A stretch of 19,248 bases of DNA, taken from NCBI GenBank assembly GCA_965652145.1, contig CBFGTV010000065.1, positions 1 through 19,248 on the forward strand, written 5' to 3'. This stretch comes from CBFGTV01 sp965652145 (GTDB taxonomy: Bacteria; Bacillota; Clostridia; Peptostreptococcales; Natronincolaceae). Position 1 is the first letter of the stretch, and the number at the start of each line of letters is the position of its first letter. Under the pieces are notes generated by a model, which was not told where the DNA came from, did no database searches, and worked only from the letters and a program-made list of their open reading frames with translations. Positions 1 through 7,994 of this stretch are shown piece by piece. Position numbers and translations under genes: made by a program.

Positions 1-92
1 AAAATGACTTTTATATGCTGGCTTAATATCTATACTGTTCAGTTTTCAAAGACCTTAGAGGGCTTTCACCCCTGCGCCATCAAGTGGCGACT
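1..92 (-). other. rRNA operon leader (5' part), with boxA-like antiterminator
   Basis: Read on the minus strand, the stretch downstream of promoter P2 carries TCTTTGAAAACTGAACAG (about 35-52). This resembles the boxA-containing leader found before 16S rRNA genes in Bacillota. A short hairpin (CGCCA 75-79 with TGGCG 85-89) lies near the 5' end of the transcript. There is no ORF here. The 16S gene itself would begin beyond position 1 and is not visible, so the rRNA assignment is inference from the leader, the tandem promoters and the known lysS-rrn gene order in Bacillus. Confidence 0.72.
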
Positions 93-97
93 TTTAT

Positions 98-126
98 ACT
101 ATATCATTATTCAAAGTCTTTGTCAA
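98..126 (-). promoter_or_regulatory. Sigma-A promoter P2 of the putative rRNA operon
   Basis: On the minus strand a perfect -35 TTGACA (121-126) and a near-perfect -10 TATAGT (98-103) are separated by exactly 17 bases. The start point is expected near 91. It lies directly upstream of the boxA-like leader, as the proximal promoter of an rrn operon would. No ORF follows within the window. Confidence 0.8.
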
Positions 127-192
127 TAACTTTTTTAAGTTTTTTGGATCGTTTTTTAGAATGATTTGACCCTGCTTCGAACAACATATAAG

Positions 193-221
193 AATATAAC
201 ACATAGTAATATGAAAGTCAA
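193..221 (-). promoter_or_regulatory. Sigma-A promoter P1 of the putative rRNA operon
   Basis: On the minus strand -35 TTGACT (216-221) and -10 TATATT (193-198) have a 17-base spacer. It sits 95 bp upstream of the second promoter. Tandem strong promoters at this spacing are usual for rRNA operons of Bacillota. The surrounding 131-240 stretch is AT-rich, which fits UP-element-like DNA, and holds no gene. Confidence 0.7.
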
Positions 222-242
222 TTGGTTTTATAAATAAAAGTT

Positions 243-289
243 AAAAAAAATTCGGTTGAAATGTCAAAGCCCGCCATAGGCGGGCTTTG
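243..289 (-). terminator. Terminator hairpin after lysS
   Basis: A perfect 11-bp GC-rich inverted repeat CAAAGCCCGCC (265-275) pairs with GGCGGGCTTTG (279-289) around a 3-base loop, about 20 bases past the lysS stop. The run of eight T on the minus strand (243-250) follows only after about 14 bases, so the U-tract is displaced compared with a textbook terminator. It separates the greA-lysS transcript from the rrn promoters. Confidence 0.7.
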
Positions 290-308
290 GTCTTAAAAGA
301 AAGTTATA

Positions 309-1784
309 TTATTCTACGGGCTTCATTGTTGGGAATAAAATAATATCCCGTATAGAAGGTGAATCTGTCAACAGCATAATCATTCTATCAATACCAACCC
401 CAAGACCACCGGTAGGGGGAAGTCCTACTTCCAGGGCGTTAATAAAGTCTAAATCCATTGGATGGGCCTCATCATCACCAGCTTCTCGTTGCAGTAATTG
501 TGCTTCAAAACGTTGTTTTTGATCAATTGGGTCGTTTAATTCAGAAAAAGCATTGGCAATTTCCCAAGTATTTGCAAAGGCCTCAAATCGATTGGTAATT
601 AAAGGATTGTCGGGATTTCGCTTAGCCAATGGCGATACCTCAACAGGGTGATGTAATACGAAGGTAGGTTGAATTAAATCCTTCTCACAAAATTCTTCAA
701 ATGCCAAATTGACAAGGTGTCCCCTTGTAAAGTGAGGCTCTACCTCTAAATGTAATTGCTCCTTAGCAATTTTTCTGGCTTCTTCATCTGTATCAAAATC
801 ATAGAAATTAACACCTGTTTTTTCCTTGACCAAGTCATGCATTGAAACTCTTTTCCAGGGCGGCTTAAAGTCAATTTCCACCCCTTGATAGTTGACAACT
901 GTAGAGCCGTTAACCTTTTCAGCACAATAGGCTACTAGATTTTCAGTAATTTCCATCATATCCTTGTAATCATGGTAGGCAGCATAAAGCTCCATATTGG
1001 TAAACTCTGGGTTGTGTTTAATAGATATACCTTCATTTCTAAACATTTTTCCCATTTCATACACCTTATCAAAGCCGCCAACAATTAACCTTTTTAGATA
1101 TAACTCATTGGCAATTCTAAGCTGCATATCAATATCCAGGGTATTGTGATGAGTCATAAAGGGTCTAGCGGCAGCACCACCAGCAACGGATGTTAAAATG
1201 GGGGTTTCTACCTCCAGATAGCCTTTTTCATCTAAAAATTCCCTTACAGCTTTAATAATCTTATTTCTTTTTATAAAGGTTTCCTTCACCTCAGGGTTTA
1301 CGATTAAATCAACATATCTTTGTCGATATCTTAAATCCTGATCCTTTAAGCCATGCCATTTTTCAGGCAGCACCTGCAATGACTTAGTTAACAGTCTTAT
1401 TGATTCCGCTTTAATAGAAATTTCGCCTTTATTGGTTCGAAAGATTTCTCCGACGATCTCTACAATATCGCCAATGTCATAGGAGGTAAACTGCTTATAG
1501 ACTTCTTCTCCGACCATATCCTGTCTAATATAGGCCTGTATCTGCCCTTCATAGTCTTGAACATTTATGAAACTTGCCTTTCCATGGCCCCGTTTCGTCA
1601 TAATTCGGCCTGCCACCGTAGCAGCTTGTCCTTCAAGGGTTTCAAAGTTTTCCTTTACAAATTTACTATAATGGGTAATGTTCACCTTTTCAATTTTAAA
1701 AGGGTCCATGCCTGCTTCTTGAAGCTGCCTTAATTTTTCCCTTCTTATTTTAAGGAGCTCATTCAAATTTTCTTCCTGCATCAT
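309..1784 (-). CDS. lysS: Lysyl-tRNA synthetase, class II
   Basis: Cytoplasmic enzyme that charges tRNA-Lys with lysine using ATP. The 491-residue product has the usual bacterial length. An N-terminal OB-fold anticodon-binding domain (about 55-135) precedes a class II catalytic core. Motif 1 lies around 165-197, motif 2 includes FRNEGISIKHNPEFT (248-262), and motif 3 is GLGVGIDR (about 460-467). The start is the first of two adjacent ATG codons; the second is equally possible. A GGGGGA Shine-Dalgarno lies upstream but somewhat far. It begins 18 bp after the greA stop, so the two are almost surely co-transcribed, and a strong hairpin follows the stop. The lysS-then-rrn order matches Bacillus subtilis. 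Nothing looks degraded. Confidence 0.98.
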   Translation of the reverse strand: MMQEENLNELLKIRREKLRQLQEAGMDPFKIEKVNITHYSKFVKENFETLEGQAATVAGRIMTKRGHGKASFINVQDYEGQIQAYIRQDMVGEEVYKQFTSYDIGDIVEIVGEIFRTNKGEISIKAESIRLLTKSLQVLPEKWHGLKDQDLRYRQRYVDLIVNPEVKETFIKRNKIIKAVREFLDEKGYLEVETPILTSVAGGAAARPFMTHHNTLDIDMQLRIANELYLKRLIVGGFDKVYEMGKMFRNEGISIKHNPEFTNMELYAAYHDYKDMMEITENLVAYCAEKVNGSTVVNYQGVEIDFKPPWKRVSMHDLVKEKTGVNFYDFDTDEEARKIAKEQLHLEVEPHFTRGHLVNLAFEEFCEKDLIQPTFVLHHPVEVSPLAKRNPDNPLITNRFEAFANTWEIANAFSELNDPIDQKQRFEAQLLQREAGDDEAHPMDLDFINALEVGLPPTGGLGVGIDRMIMLLTDSPSIRDIILFPTMKPVE

Positions 1785-1802
1785 CCTTTGTTCTCCCCCA
1801 AA

Positions 1803-2279
1803 CTATCTTTTAATTTGTAGTACTTCATATTTCGTAATACCATCTGGTATTTGAACTTCCACAACCTCTCCGATTTTTTTCCCAATCAGAGCCCGCCCTA
1901 CAGGGGATTCATTTGAAATTTTTAATTCATAGGGATCTGCTTCTGCTGAGCCTACAATGGTATATTCCACTGTTTCATCAAATTCAATGTCCTTCACAGT
2001 AACAGTTGCCCCAATACTGACAACATCAATGCTGATATCATCTTCATCAATTACCCGGGCTTTTTTTAGCATGCTTTCTAATTTTAATATTCGTTCCTCA
2101 ACTTGAGCCTGTTCGTTTTTAGCTTCATCGTACTCAGAGTTTTCACTTATATCTCCAAAGGCTATAGCCTGTTTAATCCGTTCAGCAACCTCTTTCCTTC
2201 TAACTGTCTTTAATTGTTCCAGTTCTTCTTCAATCTTCTTTAATCCGTTAACCGTCAATACAACATCTCTATCCATCAT
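1803..2279 (-). CDS. greA: Transcription elongation factor GreA
   Basis: Rescues backtracked RNA polymerase by stimulating cleavage of the nascent RNA through the secondary channel. The 158-residue product is full length. The N-terminal half is a coiled-coil hairpin whose tip carries the acidic segment FGDISENSEYDEAKNEQ (about 42-58), the catalytic region of Gre factors. The C-terminal half is the FKBP-like domain (about 85-158). Two adjacent ATG codons are possible starts; AAGGAGAG lies 9 bases before the first. It heads a greA-lysS pair. A TATAAT is visible at 2344-2349 on the minus strand, but no convincing -35 accompanies it, so I do not call a promoter. Confidence 0.97.
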   Translation of the reverse strand: MMDRDVVLTVNGLKKIEEELEQLKTVRRKEVAERIKQAIAFGDISENSEYDEAKNEQAQVEERILKLESMLKKARVIDEDDISIDVVSIGATVTVKDIEFDETVEYTIVGSAEADPYELKISNESPVGRALIGKKIGEVVEVQIPDGITKYEVLQIKR

Positions 2280-2432
2280 GCTATCCCTCTCCTTTGGCCT
2301 ATTAGTTTTAACTGGAAAAACATTGATGCTGGTCTTAAACTACATTATATATATGTATGATGTTAGATAATATATGTCCCTGAGCTTATTTTATTCTTTA
2401 AAATCAAATGGAAATTATATCCTTGACAAGCC

Positions 2433-2459
2433 ACAAGCACTGACTCAAGCAGTGCTTGT
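2433..2459. terminator. Hairpin between the 2521-3450 gene and greA, possible terminator
   Basis: A perfect 10-bp inverted repeat ACAAGCACTG (2433-2442) / CAGTGCTTGT (2450-2459) with a 7-base loop lies about 60 bp past the stop of the upstream minus-strand gene. Its only T-run (TTTT) is on the plus strand, where no gene ends. On the minus strand it lacks a U-tract. It may be a weak or factor-assisted terminator isolating greA-lysS. The rest of the 2280-2520 gap is AT-rich and shows nothing else firm. Confidence 0.4.
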
Positions 2460-2520
2460 TTTGCTATATGTTGTAGATATTATAAGATAGGGTATTAAAA
2501 TTGTCAAGTTAAATCGTTGA

Positions 2521-3450
2521 TTATTCCATACTATTTTCATCAACAGGATTTAAATATTCTATTCTGGGCTGTAGGGCAAGTTCATTTAATAAGACCTCAT
2601 ATTGCTGTTCCACAGGAGGCAGTCCTCTTTCGGCAGCAACCACCACCAATAATGCTTCAAGTACATTTGTACCAAAGGATCTTCCTGCTACCTCAGGTGT
2701 AGTCGTGATTAGCATAGAGGCTTCTCTGTTTCTTAAAGTTTCAATATCTGCCTCTGTCACCGTATTGGTAATAATAATTTTATTCTTTAGGCTTGGCGGC
2801 ATAAAACGTTTGATATAGTGAAAATCACCCGCCACAATCTCCGCCTGTTCATAATACCTAGAAACAGTATGATACTTTTCTTGCTCCTGCTTATTTCCTG
2901 TGGGATACAAGAATCTAAAGGGAAGCTGACATACGATGGGAGCCAATATACTGGCAATTCGATGAAGGCTTTTTAAAGAATATAGTGGTATTTCAAGCCC
3001 CAGTGCAAAGATTAAATCACCAATTATTAAATTTCCACCGCAGGTATCAATGGCTTCAGCCATTCCGAAGCGGTCCATGGCAGAAGGCATTAATACCTTT
3101 TTGTTATTAAACAGTACTTTTTTATCAGCATTTAAATGATATATTACCCTTCTTTCAAGGGTATTTTTAAGGCCAGCCCCATCAACAATGGGTGTCATTT
3201 TAGCAGCATTTTTAATTTTTTGGGCTTCCCGAATGATATAGCGCCTGTTCCCTCCCCATAAATAGAGGTCTATCCCCCCCATACCAAAGGCATCAACTTG
3301 TCCATCCAGCTGACGAATTAAATCAATGGCCTTGTTTAATGAGCCATCCGTTCCGATTCGCTCCAGACTATACCGTTCACCAAATGCTTCTATTATGGCA
3401 GCATGATCTCTTTTACTGCTACCCAGGCTAATACTCACAATTCTTTTCAT
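2521..3450 (-). CDS. Conserved protein, often named quinate 5-dehydrogenase; function unproven
   Basis: A 309-residue soluble protein that I recognise as a conserved Bacillota family. Automated pipelines often label it quinate 5-dehydrogenase, and I see no support for that activity: no shikimate/quinate pathway gene is nearby and no clear Rossmann GxGxxG motif is present. Distinct conserved-looking segments are SISLGSSKRD near the N-terminus, DAFGMGGIDLYLWGGNRRY (about 52-70), PSAMDRFGMAEAID, LPFRFLYPTG and TPEVAGRSFGTNVLEA near the C-terminus. The ATG is preceded by GGGAGGA at good spacing. It lies 74 bp after dusB and upstream of greA-lysS. There is no signal peptide or membrane segment. 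Confidence 0.8.
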   Translation of the reverse strand: MKRIVSISLGSSKRDHAAIIEAFGERYSLERIGTDGSLNKAIDLIRQLDGQVDAFGMGGIDLYLWGGNRRYIIREAQKIKNAAKMTPIVDGAGLKNTLERRVIYHLNADKKVLFNNKKVLMPSAMDRFGMAEAIDTCGGNLIIGDLIFALGLEIPLYSLKSLHRIASILAPIVCQLPFRFLYPTGNKQEQEKYHTVSRYYEQAEIVAGDFHYIKRFMPPSLKNKIIITNTVTEADIETLRNREASMLITTTPEVAGRSFGTNVLEALLVVVAAERGLPPVEQQYEVLLNELALQPRIEYLNPVDENSME

Positions 3451-3524
3451 TGTGCTTCCTCCCTTATAATTTCCCTTTGTATTATTGTCTAATTACAAAA
3501 GCTTATACGGAGGTGCGCAACAAA

Positions 3525-4496
3525 TTATCTAACCTGATTTTCAGCCAGGTACCCATTCAGCAAATTCAGCATCTCTAAATATGAATCAACATGGTTAATC
3601 TTATTTCGTAGCTGGGCACTATTTTTAAAGCCCTTCATATACCATGCGATGTGCTTTCTCATTTCTCTTATCCCAATGTACTCCCCCTTCATGCTTATCA
3701 CTAAATCCATATGCTTCTTTATAACAGCAATTCTTTCCTCAAGGCTAGGTTCCGGCATCATTTCCCCTGTTAGAGCATAATGATGAATCTGTTTGAAAAT
3801 CCATGGATTTCCCTGGGAACCTCGACCAATCATTATTCCATCACAATGGGTTTTCCTTAAAAGGGCCGCCGCATCCTCCAAGGAAAATACATCACCATTT
3901 CCAATGACAGGAATCTTCACTGCTGCCTTTACCTCTTTAATAATTTCCCAATCAGCCTTACCCGAATAATATTGTTCCCGTGTTCTTCCATGAACCGTTA
4001 CTGCGGAGGCACCGCTTTCTTCAATCACGCTGGCCATCTCAACGGCATTGACACTGTTATCATCCCAGCCCTTACGGATTTTTACCGTAACAGGCTTGAT
4101 TGATTCCTTTACCACAGCCTTAATAATTTTTCCCGCCAGCTTCGAATTTTTCATCAAAGCACTGCCGTCTCCATTTTTAGTAATTTTAGGCGTGGGGCAG
4201 CCCATATTAATGTCTAAAATAACATTTTCCCTTTCATTTAAATAATACGCTGCCCTGGCCATTATTTCAGGCTCTGAGCCGAAAATCTGAATAGCAACGG
4301 GCTTCTCTGCTTCTTCAATGTTTAACAGGGCCTCTGTCTTTTTATCTCCATAATAAAGGGCCCTTGAACTGACCATTTCAGTATAGACCATTCCACAGCC
4401 CATCTCTTTACAAATCAAGCGAAAAGGCAGGTCCGTCACGCCAGCCATGGGTGCTAAAAAAACTGTGTTTTCCAATGTAATGTTACCAATTTTCAT
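3525..4496 (-). CDS. dusB: tRNA-dihydrouridine synthase (DusB/NifR3 family)
   Basis: FMN-dependent reductase that converts uridine to dihydrouridine in tRNA. The 323-residue length is typical. An N-terminal TIM barrel opens with FLAPMAGVTDLPFR (13-26). The catalytic cysteine is Cys100 in DINMGCP (95-101), followed by the family signature PKITKNGDGSALMK. GNGDVFS (about 199-205) and the FMN phosphate-binding IMIGRGSQGNPWIF region (about 222-235) complete the barrel. A helical domain closes the C-terminus (about 250-323). The ATG has AGGTGA a few bases upstream. A 183-bp gap containing a hairpin separates it from coaX, so it may have its own start signal; a TATAAT-like box precedes it, but the -35 is poor. 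Confidence 0.97.
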   Translation of the reverse strand: MKIGNITLENTVFLAPMAGVTDLPFRLICKEMGCGMVYTEMVSSRALYYGDKKTEALLNIEEAEKPVAIQIFGSEPEIMARAAYYLNERENVILDINMGCPTPKITKNGDGSALMKNSKLAGKIIKAVVKESIKPVTVKIRKGWDDNSVNAVEMASVIEESGASAVTVHGRTREQYYSGKADWEIIKEVKAAVKIPVIGNGDVFSLEDAAALLRKTHCDGIMIGRGSQGNPWIFKQIHHYALTGEMMPEPSLEERIAVIKKHMDLVISMKGEYIGIREMRKHIAWYMKGFKNSAQLRNKINHVDSYLEMLNLLNGYLAENQVR

Positions 4497-4630
4497 ATGT
4501 TCACCTCTGTTATATCATGTCCAATTACCTATATATTATATCTTAGTATAGGGCTGCTTTACAGGGTATAAACCATGTTATTTAACACAGAAAATAAGTC
4601 AAGCTAGTAAGACATATTGAAGCATAAAGC

Positions 4631-4670
4631 TGCCCAGCCTCCACTGCTAACAGTTGGTGAGGGCTGGGCA
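4631..4670 (-). terminator. Hairpin after coaX, possible terminator
   Basis: TGCCCAGCC (4631-4639) pairs with GGCTGGGCA (4662-4670), a 9-bp GC-rich stem with a 22-base loop, starting about 10 bases past the coaX stop. The minus-strand sequence after it has only short T runs (GCTTTATGCTT), so intrinsic termination would be partial. No other function is apparent. Confidence 0.5.
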
Positions 4671-4679
4671 TATGACAGT

Positions 4680-5486
4680 CTATTCCATTTCCTTTATGGC
4701 TTTACGTTTCTCTGCTTCTTCTTTATTTCGCTCATAGATAATATTCAATCCATCCAGGGTTAGAAACTTATCAACAATGTCAATACAATCTGATTCACTG
4801 GCAATGAGGCTTGATAGCCCACCGGTGGCAATCACCTTAATATTATCATGCCTTAATTCCTTTTGCATTTTTTTAATAATATATTCCACAAGACCTACAT
4901 AGCCATATATAATCCCCGCCTGGATACTGTTAACAGTGTTTTTACAGATTACCTTTCCCGGCTTAACCAATTCCACCCGGGGCAGCTTTGCTGCCTGCTG
5001 AAACAAGGCATCGCTTGATATTTTTATACCGGGAGAAATGGTTCCACCTAAATAATCACCCTTTGGGGAAATGGCACAAAATGTTGTTGCTGTGCCAAAA
5101 TCGACAATAATTAGGGGGCCCCCATACTTTTCATAGGCAGCAACAGCATTCACAATTCTATCTGCCCCCACCTGCTTGGGGTTATCATACTTAATATTCA
5201 TACCGGTTTTAATTCCGGGGCCTACCACTAAAGGCTCTATATTAAATAGCTTTCTGACTGTATGCTCCAGGGAATACATAATGTTGGGAACGACGGATGA
5301 AATAATGACATCATCAATTTCCTCTATGTTTACCCCGCTATGTTGGAATAATTGATTAATCAACATGGCATATTCATCGGAGGTCTTATTCTTATCAGTG
5401 GCAATTCTCCAAAAATCCACCAGCTCTCTGTCATGATAGACACCCAAAACGATGTTTGTATTACCCACATCAAATACTAAAATCAT
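4680..5486 (-). CDS. coaX: Type III pantothenate kinase
   Basis: Catalyses the first step of CoA synthesis, ATP-dependent phosphorylation of pantothenate. The 268-residue product has the ASKHA fold with phosphate-binding DVGNTN (6-11), GADR (107-110, with the conserved Asp110) and DFGTATT (129-135), then GGTISPGI (147-154). These are the hallmarks of CoaX rather than CoaA. The ATG follows AAGGTGA at short spacing. It begins 15 bp after the ECF S-component gene, so they form an operon; import of a CoA precursor followed by its phosphorylation makes sense. The C-terminus has a charged tail (about 250-268). The heavy CoA-ester metabolism upstream is a possible functional link. Confidence 0.97.
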   Translation of the reverse strand: MILVFDVGNTNIVLGVYHDRELVDFWRIATDKNKTSDEYAMLINQLFQHSGVNIEEIDDVIISSVVPNIMYSLEHTVRKLFNIEPLVVGPGIKTGMNIKYDNPKQVGADRIVNAVAAYEKYGGPLIIVDFGTATTFCAISPKGDYLGGTISPGIKISSDALFQQAAKLPRVELVKPGKVICKNTVNSIQAGIIYGYVGLVEYIIKKMQKELRHDNIKVIATGGLSSLIASESDCIDIVDKFLTLDGLNIIYERNKEEAEKRKAIKEME

Positions 5487-5501
5487 TTATTCACCTTCTA
5501 T

Positions 5502-6020
5502 CTAGCATATGCTTTTGATTGCTTTATTTTTTTGCAGCACTTTTATAATGGCATATACAATGATAGATGAAATAATGATTTCAGCGGTACCATTGATTGA
5601 TGCCGTAGCCGTTACCACCGCCAATGGCAAATAGCCCCTGAGATAAACCATTGTTAAAACTCCTATGGTATTGGTTGCCGTTCCTATAATGGCTGCCACT
5701 ACCGGGCTTTTGGTCAGCTTATAGCTATAGTAGGCCGTTAAGCCGATAAAAATCCTGGGCAGAATAGAAACCAACGGGTCACTGAAAAACCCCGGTGTAG
5801 CCCGAATAAAGCTGCTGATTCCAAAGATTAGTCCCACAAACAATGCCACTTGGGGCCCTGCTAGTATCGCTGCAATAATTATCGGAATATGCATCGTAGT
5901 GACGCTTATGGTACCAATTGGAATAAATCCTAAAAAGGGTGTGACGCTTAATACAACCGTAAGGGCACCTAACACTCCGGCGATGGCCATTTTTTTCGGC
6001 GATAATGCCTTATTTTTCAT
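5502..6020 (-). CDS. ECF transporter S component, possibly for pantothenate
   Basis: A 172-residue integral membrane protein with about five or six hydrophobic segments (roughly 12-33, 36-58, 60-72, 84-100, 105-125, 130-162). It resembles the substrate-binding S subunits of energy-coupling-factor vitamin transporters, which share EcfA/EcfA'/EcfT encoded elsewhere. Direct coupling to coaX (15 bp) suggests pantothenate as the ligand, by guilt by association, similar to the PanT proposals; this is not proven by sequence. The ATG is preceded by CGGAGGT. A TCCAAC/GTTGGA hairpin (6035-6057) sits just before the Shine-Dalgarno and could affect translation. I do not recognise a known riboswitch in the 158-bp gap before it. 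Confidence 0.82.
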   Translation of the reverse strand: MKNKALSPKKMAIAGVLGALTVVLSVTPFLGFIPIGTISVTTMHIPIIIAAILAGPQVALFVGLIFGISSFIRATPGFFSDPLVSILPRIFIGLTAYYSYKLTKSPVVAAIIGTATNTIGVLTMVYLRGYLPLAVVTATASINGTAEIIISSIIVYAIIKVLQKNKAIKSIC

Positions 6021-6178
6021 TTTTATACCTCCGTTCCAACTCAGCTAAGATGTTGGACTGATTTAATAAAATTACTATATGGTGGTTAGTCCAGTTCAAA
6101 GAGATACTGGCTGTTTTACCGTACCATTTTAACAGTTTCTAATTGATTTTGCAATAATAATATTATTCAAGGCTATTC

Positions 6179-7183
6179 CTATTTTTTTGAATTTTTGAGA
6201 GCCTCTATTACCGCAGGAATCACTTTGTTGACATCGCCAACTATACCAACATCGGCCAGCTCAAAAATGGGGGCAGTCGCATTTTTATTGATGGCAATAA
6301 TAAGCTCTGATTCCTCCATACCGGTTACGTGCTGAATAGCCCCAGAAATACCGCAGGCTATATAAAGATCGGGTCTGACGGTTTTTCCTGTTTGCCCCAC
6401 CTGATAATCCCTTTCCAGCCAGCCGGCATCCACCACTGCCCTGGAGCCTGAAACCATACCGCCTAATTCCTTTGCCAATTCCTTCAATAATTCAAAGCCT
6501 TCTTTTTTGCCAATGCCCCGTCCGCCAGAAACCAACACGTTAGCCTCTTCAATTTTTACTTTTTGCTTGGTTTCTTTAACAACCTCTAAAATTTCAACAT
6601 TCATATCGGCTTCCTTGAGGCTTGTGCTAAATTCAATCACTTCGCCCCTTCTAGCATCATCTCTTTTCCCTTTCACCATAACACCAGGCCGAACGGTTGA
6701 CATTTGTGGCCTATGCTCTGGGCAAACTATCGTGGCCATAATATTTCCCCCGAAGGCGGGCCTGGTCATCAGTAGATTTTTCGTTTCTTCTTCAATTTCC
6801 AGGCTTGTGCAATCCGCAGTTAAACCGGTATGAATCCTGGCCGACACCCTTGGAGCCAGGTCTCTGCCTATGGCCGTAGCACCAATCAAAATTATTTCAG
6901 GTCGAGAGGCTTCAATTGCCTCACACACCACCTTAGTATAGGGCTCTGTTACATACAGCTTCAGCATTGGATCATCCACTGTAATTACCTGATCGGCCCC
7001 ATAGTAGATTAATTCCTTAGACAGGTCTTTAATTTCATGCCCTAATAACACGGCCGTTAGCTGGGTTTTAAGCTGATCTGCCAGTTCCCTTCCCTTTCCC
7101 AGCAGTTCCAGAGCTACATTTTGCAATTCACCATCTCTTTGTTCTGCAAATACCCATACACCTTGATATTCTAAAGAGCTCAT
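6179..7183 (-). CDS. etfA: Electron transfer flavoprotein alpha subunit
   Basis: Large subunit of the Etf heterodimer that exchanges electrons with acyl-CoA dehydrogenase in the cytoplasm. The 334-residue product is full length. The N-terminal nucleotide-binding-like domain (about 8-200) is followed by the FAD-binding domain: LVSGGRGIGKKEGF (217-230), SRAVVDAGW (247-255), then QTGKTVRPDLYIACGISGA (264-282), which is the Etf alpha signature. The ATG follows GGAGGA by five bases and lies 14 bp after etfB. It is the last gene of maoC-acd-etfB-etfA. In clostridial butyryl-CoA dehydrogenase complexes such an Etf can bifurcate electrons from NADH to crotonyl-CoA and ferredoxin. That is likely here but cannot be settled by eye. 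Confidence 0.97.
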   Translation of the reverse strand: MSSLEYQGVWVFAEQRDGELQNVALELLGKGRELADQLKTQLTAVLLGHEIKDLSKELIYYGADQVITVDDPMLKLYVTEPYTKVVCEAIEASRPEIILIGATAIGRDLAPRVSARIHTGLTADCTSLEIEEETKNLLMTRPAFGGNIMATIVCPEHRPQMSTVRPGVMVKGKRDDARRGEVIEFSTSLKEADMNVEILEVVKETKQKVKIEEANVLVSGGRGIGKKEGFELLKELAKELGGMVSGSRAVVDAGWLERDYQVGQTGKTVRPDLYIACGISGAIQHVTGMEESELIIAINKNATAPIFELADVGIVGDVNKVIPAVIEALKNSKK

Positions 7184-7197
7184 AGTCTTCCTCCTAA

Positions 7198-7980
7198 CTA
7201 GATAATATATTTTTCTTTTAACTTATCAACAATGATTTCTGCTGCTTCCTTTGGATCAACCTCAAAAACCTTTCCTGCTGTTTTGGCTCCCTTGGTAAAG
7301 GATTTCTTCACCTTGGTAGGCGAGCCCTTAAGACCTATATTTTCCAAATCAACGGTGATATTGCTCAGATTCCAAACCTCGACTTCCTTAGTACGATAAG
7401 CATCATATACCCCGCCGACACTCATATATCTCGCCTCATTCATTTCCTTCAGGGTAGTAATTAAGCAAGGGGGCTTTACCTTTATTAAATGATAGCCATC
7501 TTCAAAGACCCGTTTGAGAATTAATGAATCTCCTTGAAGCTTCAAATCCTCTACATAACTTACTTGGGGAAGGCCCAAGTGCTCAGCAATTTGAGGTCCT
7601 ACCTGGGCCGTATCACCGTCAATGGCCTGTCTTCCTGCAATTACAAGATCATATTCCAATTCTTTAATGGCCGCAGCCAGGGTAGTGGAAGTAGCCCAGG
7701 TATCAGCCCCTGCAAAGGCTCGATCTGTCAGTAGTATCGCCCGATCAGCCCCCATGGCCAGGGCTTCCCTAAGTGCCACATCGGCTTGAGGAGGACCCAT
7801 GGTTAAAACCGTCACGTGGGCCCCGATTTCATCCTTAATTCTCAGGGCAGCTTCCAGACCACTCTTATCATCAGGATTAATAATGCTGGGCACGCCATCC
7901 CGAATCAAGGTTCCTGTCTGGGGGTCTAATCTTACTTCGGTTGTATCGGGTACTTGCTTAATACAAACAATGATTTTCAT
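7198..7980 (-). CDS. etfB: Electron transfer flavoprotein beta subunit
   Basis: Small subunit of Etf. The 260-residue protein begins KIIVCIKQVPDT, as EtfB proteins do, and carries VIAGRQAIDGDTAQVGPQ (113-130), the conserved segment near the second cofactor. In bifurcating Etf this site binds FAD rather than AMP; the clostridial form of this motif fits that class, although the cofactor cannot be read with certainty. A strong GAGGAGGA precedes the ATG. It lies 14 bp after the acyl-CoA dehydrogenase stop and 14 bp before etfA, so the three are one transcript. Confidence 0.97.
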   Translation of the reverse strand: MKIIVCIKQVPDTTEVRLDPQTGTLIRDGVPSIINPDDKSGLEAALRIKDEIGAHVTVLTMGPPQADVALREALAMGADRAILLTDRAFAGADTWATSTTLAAAIKELEYDLVIAGRQAIDGDTAQVGPQIAEHLGLPQVSYVEDLKLQGDSLILKRVFEDGYHLIKVKPPCLITTLKEMNEARYMSVGGVYDAYRTKEVEVWNLSNITVDLENIGLKGSPTKVKKSFTKGAKTAGKVFEVDPKEAAEIIVDKLKEKYII

Positions 7981-7994
7981 ATTATTATCCTCCT

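Noticed and set aside
2655..2680. Another dyad copy at GTACATTTGTAC
   Set aside because: The half-sites are only 4 bases apart instead of 7, and the site is inside a coding sequence far from any sigma-54 promoter.
2517..2702. Plus-strand ORF of 61 codons near the end of the 2521-3450 gene
   Set aside because: It lies almost wholly inside the opposite coding sequence, has no family resemblance, and has no convincing ribosome-binding site.
6021..6178. Riboswitch before the ECF/coaX operon
   Set aside because: Only short local hairpins are visible; no conserved core of a known riboswitch class is recognised.
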